From: an uncultured Eubacteriales bacterium
GTDB lineage: Bacteria; Bacillota; Clostridia; Christensenellales; Pumilibacteraceae
Direction of reading: 5' to 3'
Length of the DNA stretch: 32,181 nt
Assembly (NCBI GenBank): GCA_902783025.1
Contig: CACZPH010000050.1
Span: forward strand, 1-32,181
In this document: one piece after another, positions 14,196 through 22,524 of the stretch
Layout: every line of letters starts with the position of its first letter
How positions within the stretch are numbered: position 1 is the stretch's first letter
Translations under genes and position numbers: made by a program
Notes under the pieces: generated by a model
The model's input: only the letters and a program-made list of their open reading frames with translations
The model's database searches: none
What the model was told of the DNA's origin: nothing

Positions 14196-14309
14196 TTACA
14201 GATCGTCGGCGTCCTGCGTGGGCGTTTCGCCGTCGGAGGGCGTTCCCGTATAACTGCCTAAGGGGTCGGCGGGATAAATATATTCGCTGTGTTTGCGCTT
14301 TTTCTTCAC
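14196..14309 (-). CDS. 37-residue conserved-looking hypothetical protein
   Basis: A GTG start at 14309 gives 37 residues: a basic start (KKKRKHSEY), a central YPADPLGSYTG and an acidic end QDADDL. From memory this pattern matches short proteins seen in many Clostridia, which makes it more than a chance frame; this was not checked. GGAG lies only one base before the GTG, which is closer than usual, so the exact start is uncertain. A TATAAT at 14338-14343 may serve it, or it may be read from the upstream glycerol-1-phosphate dehydrogenase gene 36 bases away. A terminator follows at once. Function unknown. Confidence 0.7.
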   Translation of the reverse strand: MKKKRKHSEYIYPADPLGSYTGTPSDGETPTQDADDL

Positions 14310-14345
14310 ACTCCGAGTATGAGCAAAAGCGTAAAGAATTATACC

Positions 14346-15629
14346 TTACTTGCCGTAATAAACGTCCAGAATATCTATGCCGAGCATGGGCAAAAGGCGC
14401 GTAAGATTGATACGTTTGCGCATATACGCGTGATACCTGAGTCCGTCGTCGCAAAGCTGTTTGTCGACGTGAACCGATTCTATCGTCGTATCGGCCTTAG
14501 CAAGCGCGTAAAGTTTCTTAAGTTCGTCTACCGGCGGGATCTCGTCCTCGATAGCCTTGCGGATCTTATCCCAGTTGTCGGTAATATCGCTCGGTTTGAT
14601 CTCGGTCGTGATCGTCGGAGAGTTGAGCGCCATCATCGACGGGGTAAGACCGGGGCCGTAAACGCGTTTTACCTCTTCCCAGTCGATATGCTCTTCGTGA
14701 GCCTCGACCTTGTCAAGACGCGCGAGTTTGTGATATACGTCCGCTATTATCAGCGTGGATACGCCTACTTTGCGGCCGTGATATTCGGCGAAAAGCCCGC
14801 GTTCGATCTTCTTGCATTCCCAAAAATGCGAAACGACGTGTTCCGCTCCGCTCGCGGGGCGCGAAGTGTGGGTAAGCTGCATGGCTATTCCGGAAAGAAC
14901 CAGCGACTCCATTATCGCTTTTACCGCGCGTTCGTCCTTGCCGCTGACGTACGGAGCGAGGGCGGCTATTTCGCTAAGCGCCTTGCGGATAAGCGAAGCG
15001 ACCTTTTCGCAATAGTAATCGCCGTGAACGTAATGCGCTATTTTCCAGTCGGCGAGCGCCACGTACTTAGCCATCATGTCGCCGAATCCCGCTTGCTTGA
15101 GCACGTCGGGAGCCTGCGCCAAAATCGTCGTATCGGCTATTATCACCTGAGGCTGACGGCATTGATACGAAAGCTTGAATCCATCCTTGAGTATGGGCGC
15201 GGAATCGGAAGCGAATCCGTCCATGCTCGGCGCGGTAGCGAAAATCGCGAAAGGCTTGTTCTCCAAGTACGACGAATAGCGGCAAATGTCGTTGCACGAG
15301 CCGGAGCCTACCGACAAAACGCCGTCCACTCTGCGCTCGAGCGCGCGGAGTTCGTCGACTTCGGTCATAGCCGCTTCCTTCATGTCGTCGTAAACGCGCA
15401 TTTCGACGAAAAAGCCGTTATCTTTGAGATTTCGGAGGATTCCGTCGCTTACGAGCAGTTCGTTTGTGTCGCTTACGAGCAGTATGCGCGTGGGGAAACC
15501 GTTTGCCTTAAGTATCTGTCCTACTCTGTTTACGTTGCCGGCGGCAACCTCGAGAGCCTTGAGATCGAAATCGTGAGTATGTCCGCAAGGGCAGTTTTGC
15601 AGAGATTTACGAAGCGCTTGAAGATCCAT
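14346..15629 (-). CDS. egsA: sn-glycerol-1-phosphate dehydrogenase (AraM/EgsA family)
   Basis: The enzyme reduces dihydroxyacetone phosphate to sn-glycerol 1-phosphate with NAD(P)H and a divalent metal. The 427-residue product belongs to the iron-type alcohol dehydrogenase superfamily. Diagnostic stretches are VGSGSCNDICRY (dinucleotide loop), ATAPSMDGFASDSAPI, the metal-ligand region GFGDMMAKY and SGAEHVVSHFWE. In Bacillus subtilis AraM supplies G1P for prenylglycerol phosphate lipids. No arabinose gene is nearby, so egsA is the better name. The start has a GAAGG site and a consensus promoter lies upstream. Confidence 0.9.
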   Translation of the reverse strand: MDLQALRKSLQNCPCGHTHDFDLKALEVAAGNVNRVGQILKANGFPTRILLVSDTNELLVSDGILRNLKDNGFFVEMRVYDDMKEAAMTEVDELRALERRVDGVLSVGSGSCNDICRYSSYLENKPFAIFATAPSMDGFASDSAPILKDGFKLSYQCRQPQVIIADTTILAQAPDVLKQAGFGDMMAKYVALADWKIAHYVHGDYYCEKVASLIRKALSEIAALAPYVSGKDERAVKAIMESLVLSGIAMQLTHTSRPASGAEHVVSHFWECKKIERGLFAEYHGRKVGVSTLIIADVYHKLARLDKVEAHEEHIDWEEVKRVYGPGLTPSMMALNSPTITTEIKPSDITDNWDKIRKAIEDEIPPVDELKKLYALAKADTTIESVHVDKQLCDDGLRYHAYMRKRINLTRLLPMLGIDILDVYYGK

Positions 15630-15653
15630 GTTTTTACCTTCTTTTTTTCTTTA

Positions 15654-15682
15654 ATTATATTCCGTCGCGCCTTTCGTGTCAA
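15654..15682 (-). promoter_or_regulatory. consensus promoter for egsA
   Basis: TTGACA (15677-15682), 17 bases and TATAAT (15654-15659) on the minus strand; both boxes match the sigma-A consensus exactly. Confidence 0.9.
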
Positions 15683-15731
15683 CGCTTTGCCACGCATTGC
15701 GAAAAGTTGAAAAACGTCTTGCGTATCGGGC

Positions 15732-15753
15732 AAAAATATTGCGCGTTTTGCGC
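15732..15753 (-). terminator. weak terminator after hprK
   Basis: A short GCGC stem (15741-15744 with 15750-15753) is followed by AAUAUUUUUG on the minus strand, a few bases past the hprK stop. The stem is only four pairs, so this is tentative. Confidence 0.35.
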
Positions 15754-15757
15754 CGTT

Positions 15758-16717
15758 TCAGTCCTCGTTGTCTTTATTCGACCTTGCGGCTATGCGCTCG
15801 CACAGCTCGTCGAACGCGCTGTATCCCATATCCTTGAGACGCTGATTGCGCGCGGCTATTTCGAGTATGCAGGCAAGGTTTCTGCCGGGTTTTACCGGTA
15901 TGGTGTAAAGCGGCACCTGCATTTTGAGAATATTGAAAAACGCCTCTTCGTTGCCGAGTCTGTCGTAATTTTTCTTGTCGTCCCAGTCCTCGAGTTTGAC
16001 GACCATATCGATAGTTTTGCTTCTGCGTATCGCGCCCGAGCCGTACATCATCTGTATATTGATAATGCCTATTCCGCGGATCTCCGCAAAGTGCGCCGTG
16101 GTATTGGGCGCAGTGCCTAAAAGTTTGTCGCTTATGCGGCTGATCTTGACCGCGTCGTCCGCCACTATTCTGTGCCCGCGCTGAATGAGTTCGAGCGCCG
16201 TTTCGCTCTTGCCCACGCCCGACTTGCCGATGATAAGCACGCCCTCGCCGTATATATCGGTAAGCACGCCGTGAATAGTAACGGTAGGCGCCAGTATCTC
16301 GTTAAGATAAATGGAAAGCTCGTTGATAAAAGCCGTCGTGCGAAGCGGACTTTCGAGAATCAAACGGTCGAATTTCTCCGCGGCTTCTATTATTTCGGGA
16401 AGTTTTTCGGCTTTGGTAAGCACGAGGCAGGGAAAATCGTACGCAAAAAGTCCTTCGAGGGCCTTGACGCGCTCTTCGTGGCTCATATTGTGCAAAAACG
16501 CCGTTTCCTGCTCGCCCATTACCTGCACGCGCTCGGCGGAAAAATGCTCGTAAAAGCCAACGAGCTGAAGTCCCGGACGGGATACGTGGAAAGTCGCCAC
16601 GTGTATTTTGCGCTTACGGCTCCTGTGTACCACCGTAAGGTTTAATCGTTCGCAAAACTCCTTGACGGGTACGTCGACTTCGGTTTCTTCGAGGTCCACT
16701 ACGTTGTTGTTTATCAT
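15758..16717 (-). CDS. hprK: HPr kinase/phosphorylase
   Basis: The enzyme phosphorylates and dephosphorylates Ser46 of HPr, the signal for carbon catabolite control in Firmicutes. The 319-residue product has the usual N-terminal domain (about 1-130) and a C-terminal kinase domain with the P-loop GKSGVGKS at 164-171, DDAV at 187-190 and the family signature EIRGIGIINIQ near 212. The start has AGGAG six bases upstream and follows the HAD gene stop by three bases. It is the last gene of the protease-queH-uvrC-HAD-hprK unit. Confidence 0.97.
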   Translation of the reverse strand: MINNNVVDLEETEVDVPVKEFCERLNLTVVHRSRKRKIHVATFHVSRPGLQLVGFYEHFSAERVQVMGEQETAFLHNMSHEERVKALEGLFAYDFPCLVLTKAEKLPEIIEAAEKFDRLILESPLRTTAFINELSIYLNEILAPTVTIHGVLTDIYGEGVLIIGKSGVGKSETALELIQRGHRIVADDAVKISRISDKLLGTAPNTTAHFAEIRGIGIINIQMMYGSGAIRRSKTIDMVVKLEDWDDKKNYDRLGNEEAFFNILKMQVPLYTIPVKPGRNLACILEIAARNQRLKDMGYSAFDELCERIAARSNKDNED

Positions 16718-16720
16718 ATT

Positions 16721-17563
16721 TTACTCCTTTTCGTTAAGACAAAATTTCTCTATCGTTTTGGCTACGCCGTCGTCGTTGTTAGACTCGGCTACGTAATCCG
16801 CCGCCGCCTTTACGTCGTCGGTCGCGTTGCCTACCGCTACGCCGAAGCCGACGGCCTTAAGCATGGATATATCGTTGAAACTGTCGCCTATCGCCATTAC
16901 GTCGTCAGGCTCAAGTCCGTAGATCTTGCAAAGTTCCTCCGCCGCGCGCTTTTTGCCGCCCTCCGCCGAGTAAACTTCGAGGTACTTCGGTCCCGAATGT
17001 CCCAGTTCCAAGCCGTCTATGCCGAGCGAGCGTATCTTGTCGATAACGATACGTTCGTCGCCCTTGCAGATGATGACGAATTTGTTGGCGCTTTTGCCGC
17101 TGCTTTCGATAAAGTCGCCCAAAACTCCCCTGACGCTGACCTTAACGCCGCAAATACGCTCGTAATTGCGGGTAATGTCGTTGTTCTCCTTGACGTAAAT
17201 GTCCTGCCAGTCGTAAAAGTGATAATATTCGCCCGTTTCGTCAAGCGCGCGGGCTATTCTCAGCGTTACGTCGTGGCTAAGAGGCAAGTCGAACGCGGGA
17301 GTGCCGTCGGCGTTGGGGATAAGAGTACCCATAAGACACGAAACGCCGACTTTCTGATTGAGCAGTCCGAGGTCCTTTGCGTACTCTACGCACGACGAAT
17401 ACGATCTTCCGGTGCAAAGAATAAATATTCCGCCTTTTGCCATGTACGCCCCGATTGCTTTTTTCGATCGTTCGGTGACGATAGGTCTGCCGTTTTCGTT
17501 GATCCCGGAAACGCCGGTGCCGAGCGTGCCGTCAAAGTCGCAAAGTATCATCTTGTATTTCAT
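16721..17563 (-). CDS. Cof-type HAD-superfamily phosphatase
   Basis: The 280-residue product has the HAD motif I nucleophile DFDGT at 9-13, a cap domain, and motif IV GDSFNDISML near residue 235, the Cof/type IIB pattern of sugar-phosphate and nucleotide phosphatases. The substrate is not predictable. Its ATG overlaps the uvrC stop by one base (TAATG) and AAGGAG lies inside the end of uvrC, so translation is probably coupled. It ends three bases before hprK. Confidence 0.9.
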   Translation of the reverse strand: MKYKMILCDFDGTLGTGVSGINENGRPIVTERSKKAIGAYMAKGGIFILCTGRSYSSCVEYAKDLGLLNQKVGVSCLMGTLIPNADGTPAFDLPLSHDVTLRIARALDETGEYYHFYDWQDIYVKENNDITRNYERICGVKVSVRGVLGDFIESSGKSANKFVIICKGDERIVIDKIRSLGIDGLELGHSGPKYLEVYSAEGGKKRAAEELCKIYGLEPDDVMAIGDSFNDISMLKAVGFGVAVGNATDDVKAAADYVAESNNDDGVAKTIEKFCLNEKE

Positions 17564-19347
17564 TACGGGTTCTCCTTAAAGTAGTCGTAAACCGATCTCG
17601 CCGCCCTCTTGTTCAGCCCGCTGACTCCCTCGAGTTCTTCGAGCGTAGCCGACTTTATCGCCGCTATCGAATCGAAAACCGACAATAGTATTTCGCGGTT
17701 TTTCTTGCCTATATTGGGGATCTTTTCGAGTTCGCTGCCGTGGCGCTTCGCTCTTACCGATCTATGATACAGAACGGCGAATCTGTGCGCCTCGTCGCGC
17801 ACGCGCTGCATGAGTTTGAGCGCGTTGTCGTCGCGGCTCAGCCTTATCGGCTCGTCGGACGAAGGCACGAAAATCTCTTCGTGCTTTTTTGCCAGCGAAA
17901 CGACGGGAACGTAAACTCCTGTTTCTCTTACCGACTCGATGGCGGACGAGAGTTGCCCTTTGCCGCCGTCGACGACGATGAGATCGGGTTTTTCCCAGCC
18001 TTCGGCGATTTTGGCGAGCCGCCTGTGGATTACCTCGCGCATCGACGCGAAGTCGTCCGCTCCCTTGACCGTCTTGATCGAAAACCTGCGGTACTCGCTC
18101 TTGTCCGCCTTGCCGTCGATAAAGCACACGTCCGAGGCTACCTGATCGGTCCCGCTGATATCGGAAATATCGAAGCATTCGATACGCCGCGCCGACGGAA
18201 CGCCTAAAATTTCCGCGAGCCTTGCCGCCGCGCCTATCGTCATAGCCTCTTCCTTGGCTTGCCGCGCCACGCTCTTGAGCAAAAAGTCCGAAGCGTTGCG
18301 CCGCGCCATTTCGGCAATTCTTCCCCGCGTGCCTATCTTAGGGAAAACGACGTCGACTTTCGCGCCCGTGCCCGCTAAATAATCGCGTATAACCTGCGCG
18401 TCGAATTCTTCCGTAAAATCTATCTCTTCGGGAAGGAGCGAGGGCGAAGAATAATACTGCGCGACGAATTCGGCGTATACGTCTTTGGTTTCCAGATGCG
18501 CTTCGACGATCGGATAGTTGCGTACGCCGAGCATTTTGTTGCCGCGCACTATCGCCACCGACATTACCGAATACGTACCGTCCGAAGCGTACGAAAATAC
18601 GTCGATATCGGTAACGCTGCCGAGGTTCGCTATCGTGCGCGAAGATAACTTCTTGAGCATTTCGAGACTGTCGCGGTACTTTATCGCCCGCTCGAAGTCT
18701 TCGTTAAACGCGGCGAGTTCCATTTTCTGCGTGAGCACGCGCTTGGCTTCCTCGTCGTCGCCGTGAAGAAACTTCATCGTTTTCTTGACGAGTTCGGCGT
18801 ATTCTTCGGCGCTTATATACCTCATGCAGCAGCCTTTGCATAGCCCTATGTCGTAGTTAAGGCACGCGCGTTTGCGGCTGCGCATCGTCTTGGCGCAGGT
18901 ACGTATGCCGTAAACCGTCCTTATTACGTCGACTATTTCGTTTACGCGGATACCGTTGAAGTAAGGCCCGAAGTATTTCGCTCCGTCGCGCTTTACCTTT
19001 CGCGTGATCTCTATCGAAGGATATTCGACCGACGTGTCTATCTTGATATACGGACTGGCTTTGTCGTCCTTGAGAAGTATATTGTAATACGGCTTGTATT
19101 TCTTGATAAGGTTGTTTTCGAGCGCTAAGGCGTCCGACTCGGTAAGCACGATGATATACTCGAAATCCGCGACGTTTGACACCATCGCCATGACTTTGCG
19201 CGGCTTGGAGGCGTGGTTAAAGTATTGGCTGACGCGGTTTTTGAGAACCTTCGCTTTGCCTACGTAAATTACCGTGCCGCTGCTGTCCCGCATGATATAC
19301 ACGCCGGGATTGAGCGGCAGAGATTTAATTTTCTCTTTGCTTACCAT
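17563..19347 (-). CDS. uvrC: excinuclease ABC subunit C
   Basis: UvrC makes both cuts in nucleotide excision repair after UvrAB recognition of damage. The 594-residue product has the N-terminal GIY-YIG domain (PGVYIMRDSSGTVIYVGKAK at about 14-33) and a UVR motif near 210 (LAAFNEDFERAIKYRDSLEM). An RNase H-like second nuclease domain follows, and the C-terminal helix-hairpin-helix region ends the protein (EGVSGLNKRAARSVYDYF). The ATG overlaps the end of queH by 23 bases. No strong ribosome-binding site is visible, so translational coupling is likely. Confidence 0.96.
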   Translation of the reverse strand: MVSKEKIKSLPLNPGVYIMRDSSGTVIYVGKAKVLKNRVSQYFNHASKPRKVMAMVSNVADFEYIIVLTESDALALENNLIKKYKPYYNILLKDDKASPYIKIDTSVEYPSIEITRKVKRDGAKYFGPYFNGIRVNEIVDVIRTVYGIRTCAKTMRSRKRACLNYDIGLCKGCCMRYISAEEYAELVKKTMKFLHGDDEEAKRVLTQKMELAAFNEDFERAIKYRDSLEMLKKLSSRTIANLGSVTDIDVFSYASDGTYSVMSVAIVRGNKMLGVRNYPIVEAHLETKDVYAEFVAQYYSSPSLLPEEIDFTEEFDAQVIRDYLAGTGAKVDVVFPKIGTRGRIAEMARRNASDFLLKSVARQAKEEAMTIGAAARLAEILGVPSARRIECFDISDISGTDQVASDVCFIDGKADKSEYRRFSIKTVKGADDFASMREVIHRRLAKIAEGWEKPDLIVVDGGKGQLSSAIESVRETGVYVPVVSLAKKHEEIFVPSSDEPIRLSRDDNALKLMQRVRDEAHRFAVLYHRSVRAKRHGSELEKIPNIGKKNREILLSVFDSIAAIKSATLEELEGVSGLNKRAARSVYDYFKENP

Positions 19348-19915
19348 ACGCGCACCCGCAATAATCCTGTCTGTACAGTCCCAACTCCGCGCTGAGCTCT
19401 ATGCTTCGCTTGAAGCCTTCGCGTTTCTTAAAATCGGAGAAAAGCCACTTTACGCCTGTTTCTTCGGCGACCAAAGCGCCTATTTCGTTGATTTTGTCCG
19501 AGTTCTTGTGCGGCGAAACGGTCAGAGTCGAGCAAAAATACTCGTATCCCTCTTTCTTCGCCTTTTCCGCCGCGGCGCGAAGTCGGAGATAAAAGCACTC
19601 GTCGCACCTCTTGCCGCCTTCCTTCTCGTCTTCGAGCCCCTTCGCCGCGCGTATGAAATCCCGCTCGTCCTCGTCGCCCTCGATAAGGTTTACGCCGAAA
19701 TGCGAAGCGACCTTTTTGAGATTGTCGAGTCTTTTTTCCCGCTCCGCTTGCGGCATGATATTGGGGTTATACCAAAAAAGCGTGAGGTCGCACTTATCCC
19801 GGATACGCTCGACGCAAGCCGTGGCGCACGGACCGCAACAGCAATGCAAAAGCACTTTTTTGCCGCCGCCGATCAGCGCCTCGGTCATAAGTTTGTCAAA
19901 GTTTACTTTATTCAT
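19325..19915 (-). CDS. queH: epoxyqueuosine reductase QueH
   Basis: QueH reduces epoxyqueuosine to queuosine in tRNA, replacing QueG in many bacteria. The 196-residue product has the family cysteines: HCCCGPC (C25-C27 and C30), KRCDEC in the middle and YCGC near the end, which hold an iron-sulfur cluster and metal. The start overlaps the protease stop by one base (TAATG). No other queuosine genes are in the window. Confidence 0.93.
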   Translation of the reverse strand: MNKVNFDKLMTEALIGGGKKVLLHCCCGPCATACVERIRDKCDLTLFWYNPNIMPQAEREKRLDNLKKVASHFGVNLIEGDEDERDFIRAAKGLEDEKEGGKRCDECFYLRLRAAAEKAKKEGYEYFCSTLTVSPHKNSDKINEIGALVAEETGVKWLFSDFKKREGFKRSIELSAELGLYRQDYCGCAYGKQREN

Positions 19916-20979
19916 TACGCCACTCTCATCACGTGCGTAACGTCGCCGGAAAGCGTCAGCGTTACCGTCTTGTACGTTTCGCCGCCCTCGAGCCGCTCGG
20001 TAATATTGTCGTAATCGGTGCAGGCGGCTATAATATCCACGAGTGTGGACACGCTTTTGCCTCCGACCGCTTCGATCTTCCTGCCATCCTCGAGTCTGAC
20101 CGCCGCTCCGTCGTACGAGATCGACGAATTTACGAACGAAACGGTTTCGCTCTCCGTGCCGTCGTCGTAGCCTACGGTATAAGCGACAGGTTTTTCGGTA
20201 GAGTGACGGACTATCCGCTCGTACGCGGACCTGACTATCGCGTAAGGCGTGACGAAATTAACGTTTTCGCTGCTCGTCCTACGCGCCGCGACGCCCAAAA
20301 TCGCTCCGTCTTCGGTAAATACCGGACCGCCGCTCATTCCCTCGGCTATATGCGCCGTCACTTCGTAAAAAATCCCTTTCGGGTCGGTGGAAAGGTCGGC
20401 GTAACACATATCGGAAACGATACCTTCCGCCGCCTTGACGCCTTTGCCTCCCGAATTGCCGAGAATACGCACGCCGTCGCCTATACCCGCGCTTGCCTGC
20501 GAGAGCGTATAGTTCCTTCCCTCAAACTCGATTTTTACGACCGCAATATCGCAATATTCGTCCTTGCCGACGAATTCCGCTTCTTGATACGCGCCGCCTA
20601 TCTTGACTTTTACTCCGAGCGTATCGCTCTCTATCACGTGATAGCACGTAATAAGGTAAGCGTTGCCTTCGCCCGTTTCCGCGACGAACGCCGTGCCCTT
20701 GACGCCGTCCGCGTCGATCTCGAAAGTCCTCGAATTCCACTCGCGCGTCGTTCTCGCAAAACTTCCGCCTTCGTCCGGAAGGCGCAGAAAAGGCATTATC
20801 GCGTAAGAGATCGTAAAGACTATGACGAAACTGATCGCTATTATGATAAGCAACCTGACAAGATTGTAAATTACCGAGATCTGTCCGTCTTCGGAAGGTT
20901 TCTTTTCTTCGACCGTCTTGTCTTCGGGCAAGGTTTCCGCGGTCCGGTCTACGGAAACTTGTTCTTTTTCGTTATTCAT
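19915..20979 (-). CDS. membrane-anchored trypsin-like (HtrA/DegP-type) serine protease
   Basis: The 354-residue product has an acidic cytoplasmic N-terminus and one membrane helix at about 43-65. The chymotrypsin-fold protease domain has the triad H114 (TCYHVIE), D144 (CDIAVV) and S216 (EGMSGGPV). The last 110 residues may be a reduced PDZ-like module, but no clear PDZ carboxylate loop is seen. It likely cuts misfolded or regulatory proteins outside the membrane. The ATG has no Shine-Dalgarno sequence; TACAAT ends six bases before it, which suggests a leaderless mRNA. It is the first gene of a five-gene unit. Confidence 0.9.
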   Translation of the reverse strand: MNNEKEQVSVDRTAETLPEDKTVEEKKPSEDGQISVIYNLVRLLIIIAISFVIVFTISYAIMPFLRLPDEGGSFARTTREWNSRTFEIDADGVKGTAFVAETGEGNAYLITCYHVIESDTLGVKVKIGGAYQEAEFVGKDEYCDIAVVKIEFEGRNYTLSQASAGIGDGVRILGNSGGKGVKAAEGIVSDMCYADLSTDPKGIFYEVTAHIAEGMSGGPVFTEDGAILGVAARRTSSENVNFVTPYAIVRSAYERIVRHSTEKPVAYTVGYDDGTESETVSFVNSSISYDGAAVRLEDGRKIEAVGGKSVSTLVDIIAACTDYDNITERLEGGETYKTVTLTLSGDVTHVMRVA

Positions 20980-20985
20980 GGCTAT

Positions 20986-21014
20986 ATTGTATCACATTTT
21001 AATCGAAAAGTAAA
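20986..21014 (-). promoter_or_regulatory. promoter of the protease-queH-uvrC-HAD-hprK operon, leaderless layout
   Basis: TTTACT (21009-21014), 17 bases and TACAAT (20986-20991) are followed by six bases and the protease ATG on the minus strand. Confidence 0.7.
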
Positions 21015-21070
21015 TATAATTTATTATACGACCGGGCAAGTTTTACATACTTTTCGGGAGGTAAAACGCT

Positions 21071-21352
21071 ATGCGTAACCGCTGTAATGTCTTGTCGGGC
21101 GTAAAGTTTTCGGTATGCGACTTGAGCGGCAGGGTGATCGCGTGCGGCGTTACGGACGAAAACGGCGAACTGCTTTTCCCTTGTCTTCCTTACGGGAAAT
21201 ACCTGGTCAAGCAGTCGTGCGCTCCTATGGGTTACGCGCCCGTAAGCGAGTTCCGCGAAGTGGAAATATCTCCATGTAGACCGCATTGCACTATCCGTGC
21301 GGAAAATTTCGTAAACTGCGGAACGCTGCGGATCGTCGCTACCGAAAAGTAA
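21071..21352 (+). CDS. single-domain SpaA/Cna-B-like protein rich in cysteine
   Basis: The 93-residue product fits one SpaA-like prealbumin fold: GVKFSVCDLSG, then GVTDENGELLFPCLPYGKY, then APMGY, the typical order of strands in pilin and adhesin repeats. Unlike those, it has no signal peptide, no sorting motif and eight cysteines (5, 16, 25, 38, 50, 69, 73, 83). The ATG has GGGAGG nine bases upstream. It stands alone between the divergent protease operon and convergent ung. The role is unknown; a cytoplasmic or spore-associated structural protein is one possibility. Confidence 0.82.
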   Translation: MRNRCNVLSGVKFSVCDLSGRVIACGVTDENGELLFPCLPYGKYLVKQSCAPMGYAPVSEFREVEISPCRPHCTIRAENFVNCGTLRIVATEK

Positions 21353-21384
21353 AAACGGCGGGAAAACTTTTCCCGCCGCGTTTT
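21351..21384. terminator. bidirectional terminator between the SpaA-like gene and ung
   Basis: The stem CGGCGGGAA (21356-21364) with TTCCCGCCG (21370-21378) is followed by CGTTTT on plus and by UUUUUAC on minus, and lies between two convergent genes. Confidence 0.88.
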
Positions 21385-22108
21385 ATACGCGCGTAATTTT
21401 ACCGCTCGCCTTGTAGTACGACGCTATCGCGCCTTCGCCCGATTCGTCTACGCGCGACCAATCGATCGGCTCTACGCCGCGACCGCTCAGAAACGCGTTG
21501 ACCTTGGAAAACGGCTTGGAACCGAAAAAGCCCCTGTAAGCCGAAAGCGGGCTCGGGTGAGCGCTCTTGATAACAAAGTGGCGCGACGGCACGAATCTCG
21601 CTTTGCTTGCCGCATTAGCTCCCCACAAAATAAAAGCGAGAGGTTTTTCGCGGCGGGCAAGCGCTTCGACGATCGCGTCGGTAAATTCCTGCCACCCGTA
21701 CTGAGAATGCGACTGAGCCTGACCTTCGCGCACTGTGAGCGTGGTATTGAGAAGCAAAACTCCCTGATCCGCCCAACCTATAAGCGTACTGCCTTGGGCC
21801 TCGACGCCGAGATCGTCGGACAATTCCTTGAAAATATTGATAAGAGAAGGCGGGAGCGGCACCCCGTCGTTTACCGCGAACGCCATGCCGTTGGCTTGTC
21901 CGCGTTCGTGATACGGATCCTGACCGAGAATAACGACTTTTACGTCGTCGTAATCGACGCGTCTGAGAGCCGCGAAGATCTTGTCTTTGGGCGGGAAAAC
22001 AGTATGCGTCGCGTATTCGGCGTCGACCTTTTCCATAAGCGCGGAAAAGTACGGCTTGGAATACTCGGCGGCAAGGATCTCGTCCCATTCGTTGCCGATA
22101 ACTTTCAT
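21383..22108 (-). CDS. ung: uracil-DNA glycosylase (family 1)
   Basis: Ung removes uracil from DNA to start base-excision repair. The 241-residue product has the water-activating motif GQDPYH at 62-67 (D64), the QANGMAFAV stretch and the HPSPLS minor-groove loop near residue 185. GGAG lies eight bases before the ATG. It has its own promoter and terminator and so appears to be a single-gene unit. Confidence 0.97.
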   Translation of the reverse strand: MKVIGNEWDEILAAEYSKPYFSALMEKVDAEYATHTVFPPKDKIFAALRRVDYDDVKVVILGQDPYHERGQANGMAFAVNDGVPLPPSLINIFKELSDDLGVEAQGSTLIGWADQGVLLLNTTLTVREGQAQSHSQYGWQEFTDAIVEALARREKPLAFILWGANAASKARFVPSRHFVIKSAHPSPLSAYRGFFGSKPFSKVNAFLSGRGVEPIDWSRVDESGEGAIASYYKASGKITRV

Positions 22109-22138
22109 AATTCAACTCCGATATTGTTTTTCGGGATC

Positions 22139-22167
22139 ATTATACCACTTACGGACGAAAAACGCAA
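22139..22167 (-). promoter_or_regulatory. ung promoter
   Basis: TTGCGT (22162-22167), 17 bases and TATAAT (22139-22144) on the minus strand, about 31 bases before the ung start. The -35 box lies just beyond the ArsR gene stop. Confidence 0.75.
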
Positions 22168-22172
22168 ACGAA

Positions 22173-22517
22173 TCAGACTATTTCGACGGCGTCAAGCATA
22201 AGAGAAAGGATCTTGTCGTGCTTTATGCGATAAAAAACGACTCTGCCGCGCCGTTCGTCTTCCACAACGCCGCAGGACTTAAGGTATGCGAGCTGGTGCG
22301 AAGCCGTGGTCTGATTAAGACCGAGCGCCATACAAAGATCGCTTACGCACATTTCCGAAATGGAAAGCGCCGACACTATCCGCACGCGCGTTTTGTCCGA
22401 AAAGGCGGAAAAAAGCGCCGCCAAAGACTCGAGCGAACTGCCCGACGGGCAAAACTCACGCACCAAAGAGAGTTTTTTTTCGCTCAAAAAAGTACAATTT
22501 TCTTCTCTTCTTTGCAT
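22173..22517 (-). CDS. ArsR/SmtB-family regulator, CadC-like
   Basis: The 114-residue product is a winged-helix ArsR protein with the recognition helix in LNQTTASHQLAYLKSCGVV. The metal motif ELCVCDL reads EMCVSDL, keeping C57 and D60. C8 near the N-terminus could pair with it, as in the CadC alpha3N site. The ATG at 22517 is preferred to one at 22553 because the TATAAT box (22525-22530) lies between them. With that start there is no Shine-Dalgarno sequence and the -10 ends seven bases before the ATG. No metal-efflux gene is adjacent, so its target is elsewhere. Confidence 0.85.
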   Translation of the reverse strand: MQRREENCTFLSEKKLSLVREFCPSGSSLESLAALFSAFSDKTRVRIVSALSISEMCVSDLCMALGLNQTTASHQLAYLKSCGVVEDERRGRVVFYRIKHDKILSLMLDAVEIV

Positions 22518-22524
22518 ACATAGT

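Noticed and set aside
14191-14454. 87-codon minus-strand frame over the egsA end and the 37-residue gene
   Set aside because: It is out of frame with both and gives an arginine-rich product typical of a shifted frame.
21026-21053. Sporulation-type sigma-E/K promoter (ATA...CATACTTT) before the SpaA-like gene
   Set aside because: The -10-like CATACTTT ends three bases before the GGGAGG site, so a transcript from it would lose part of the ribosome-binding site.
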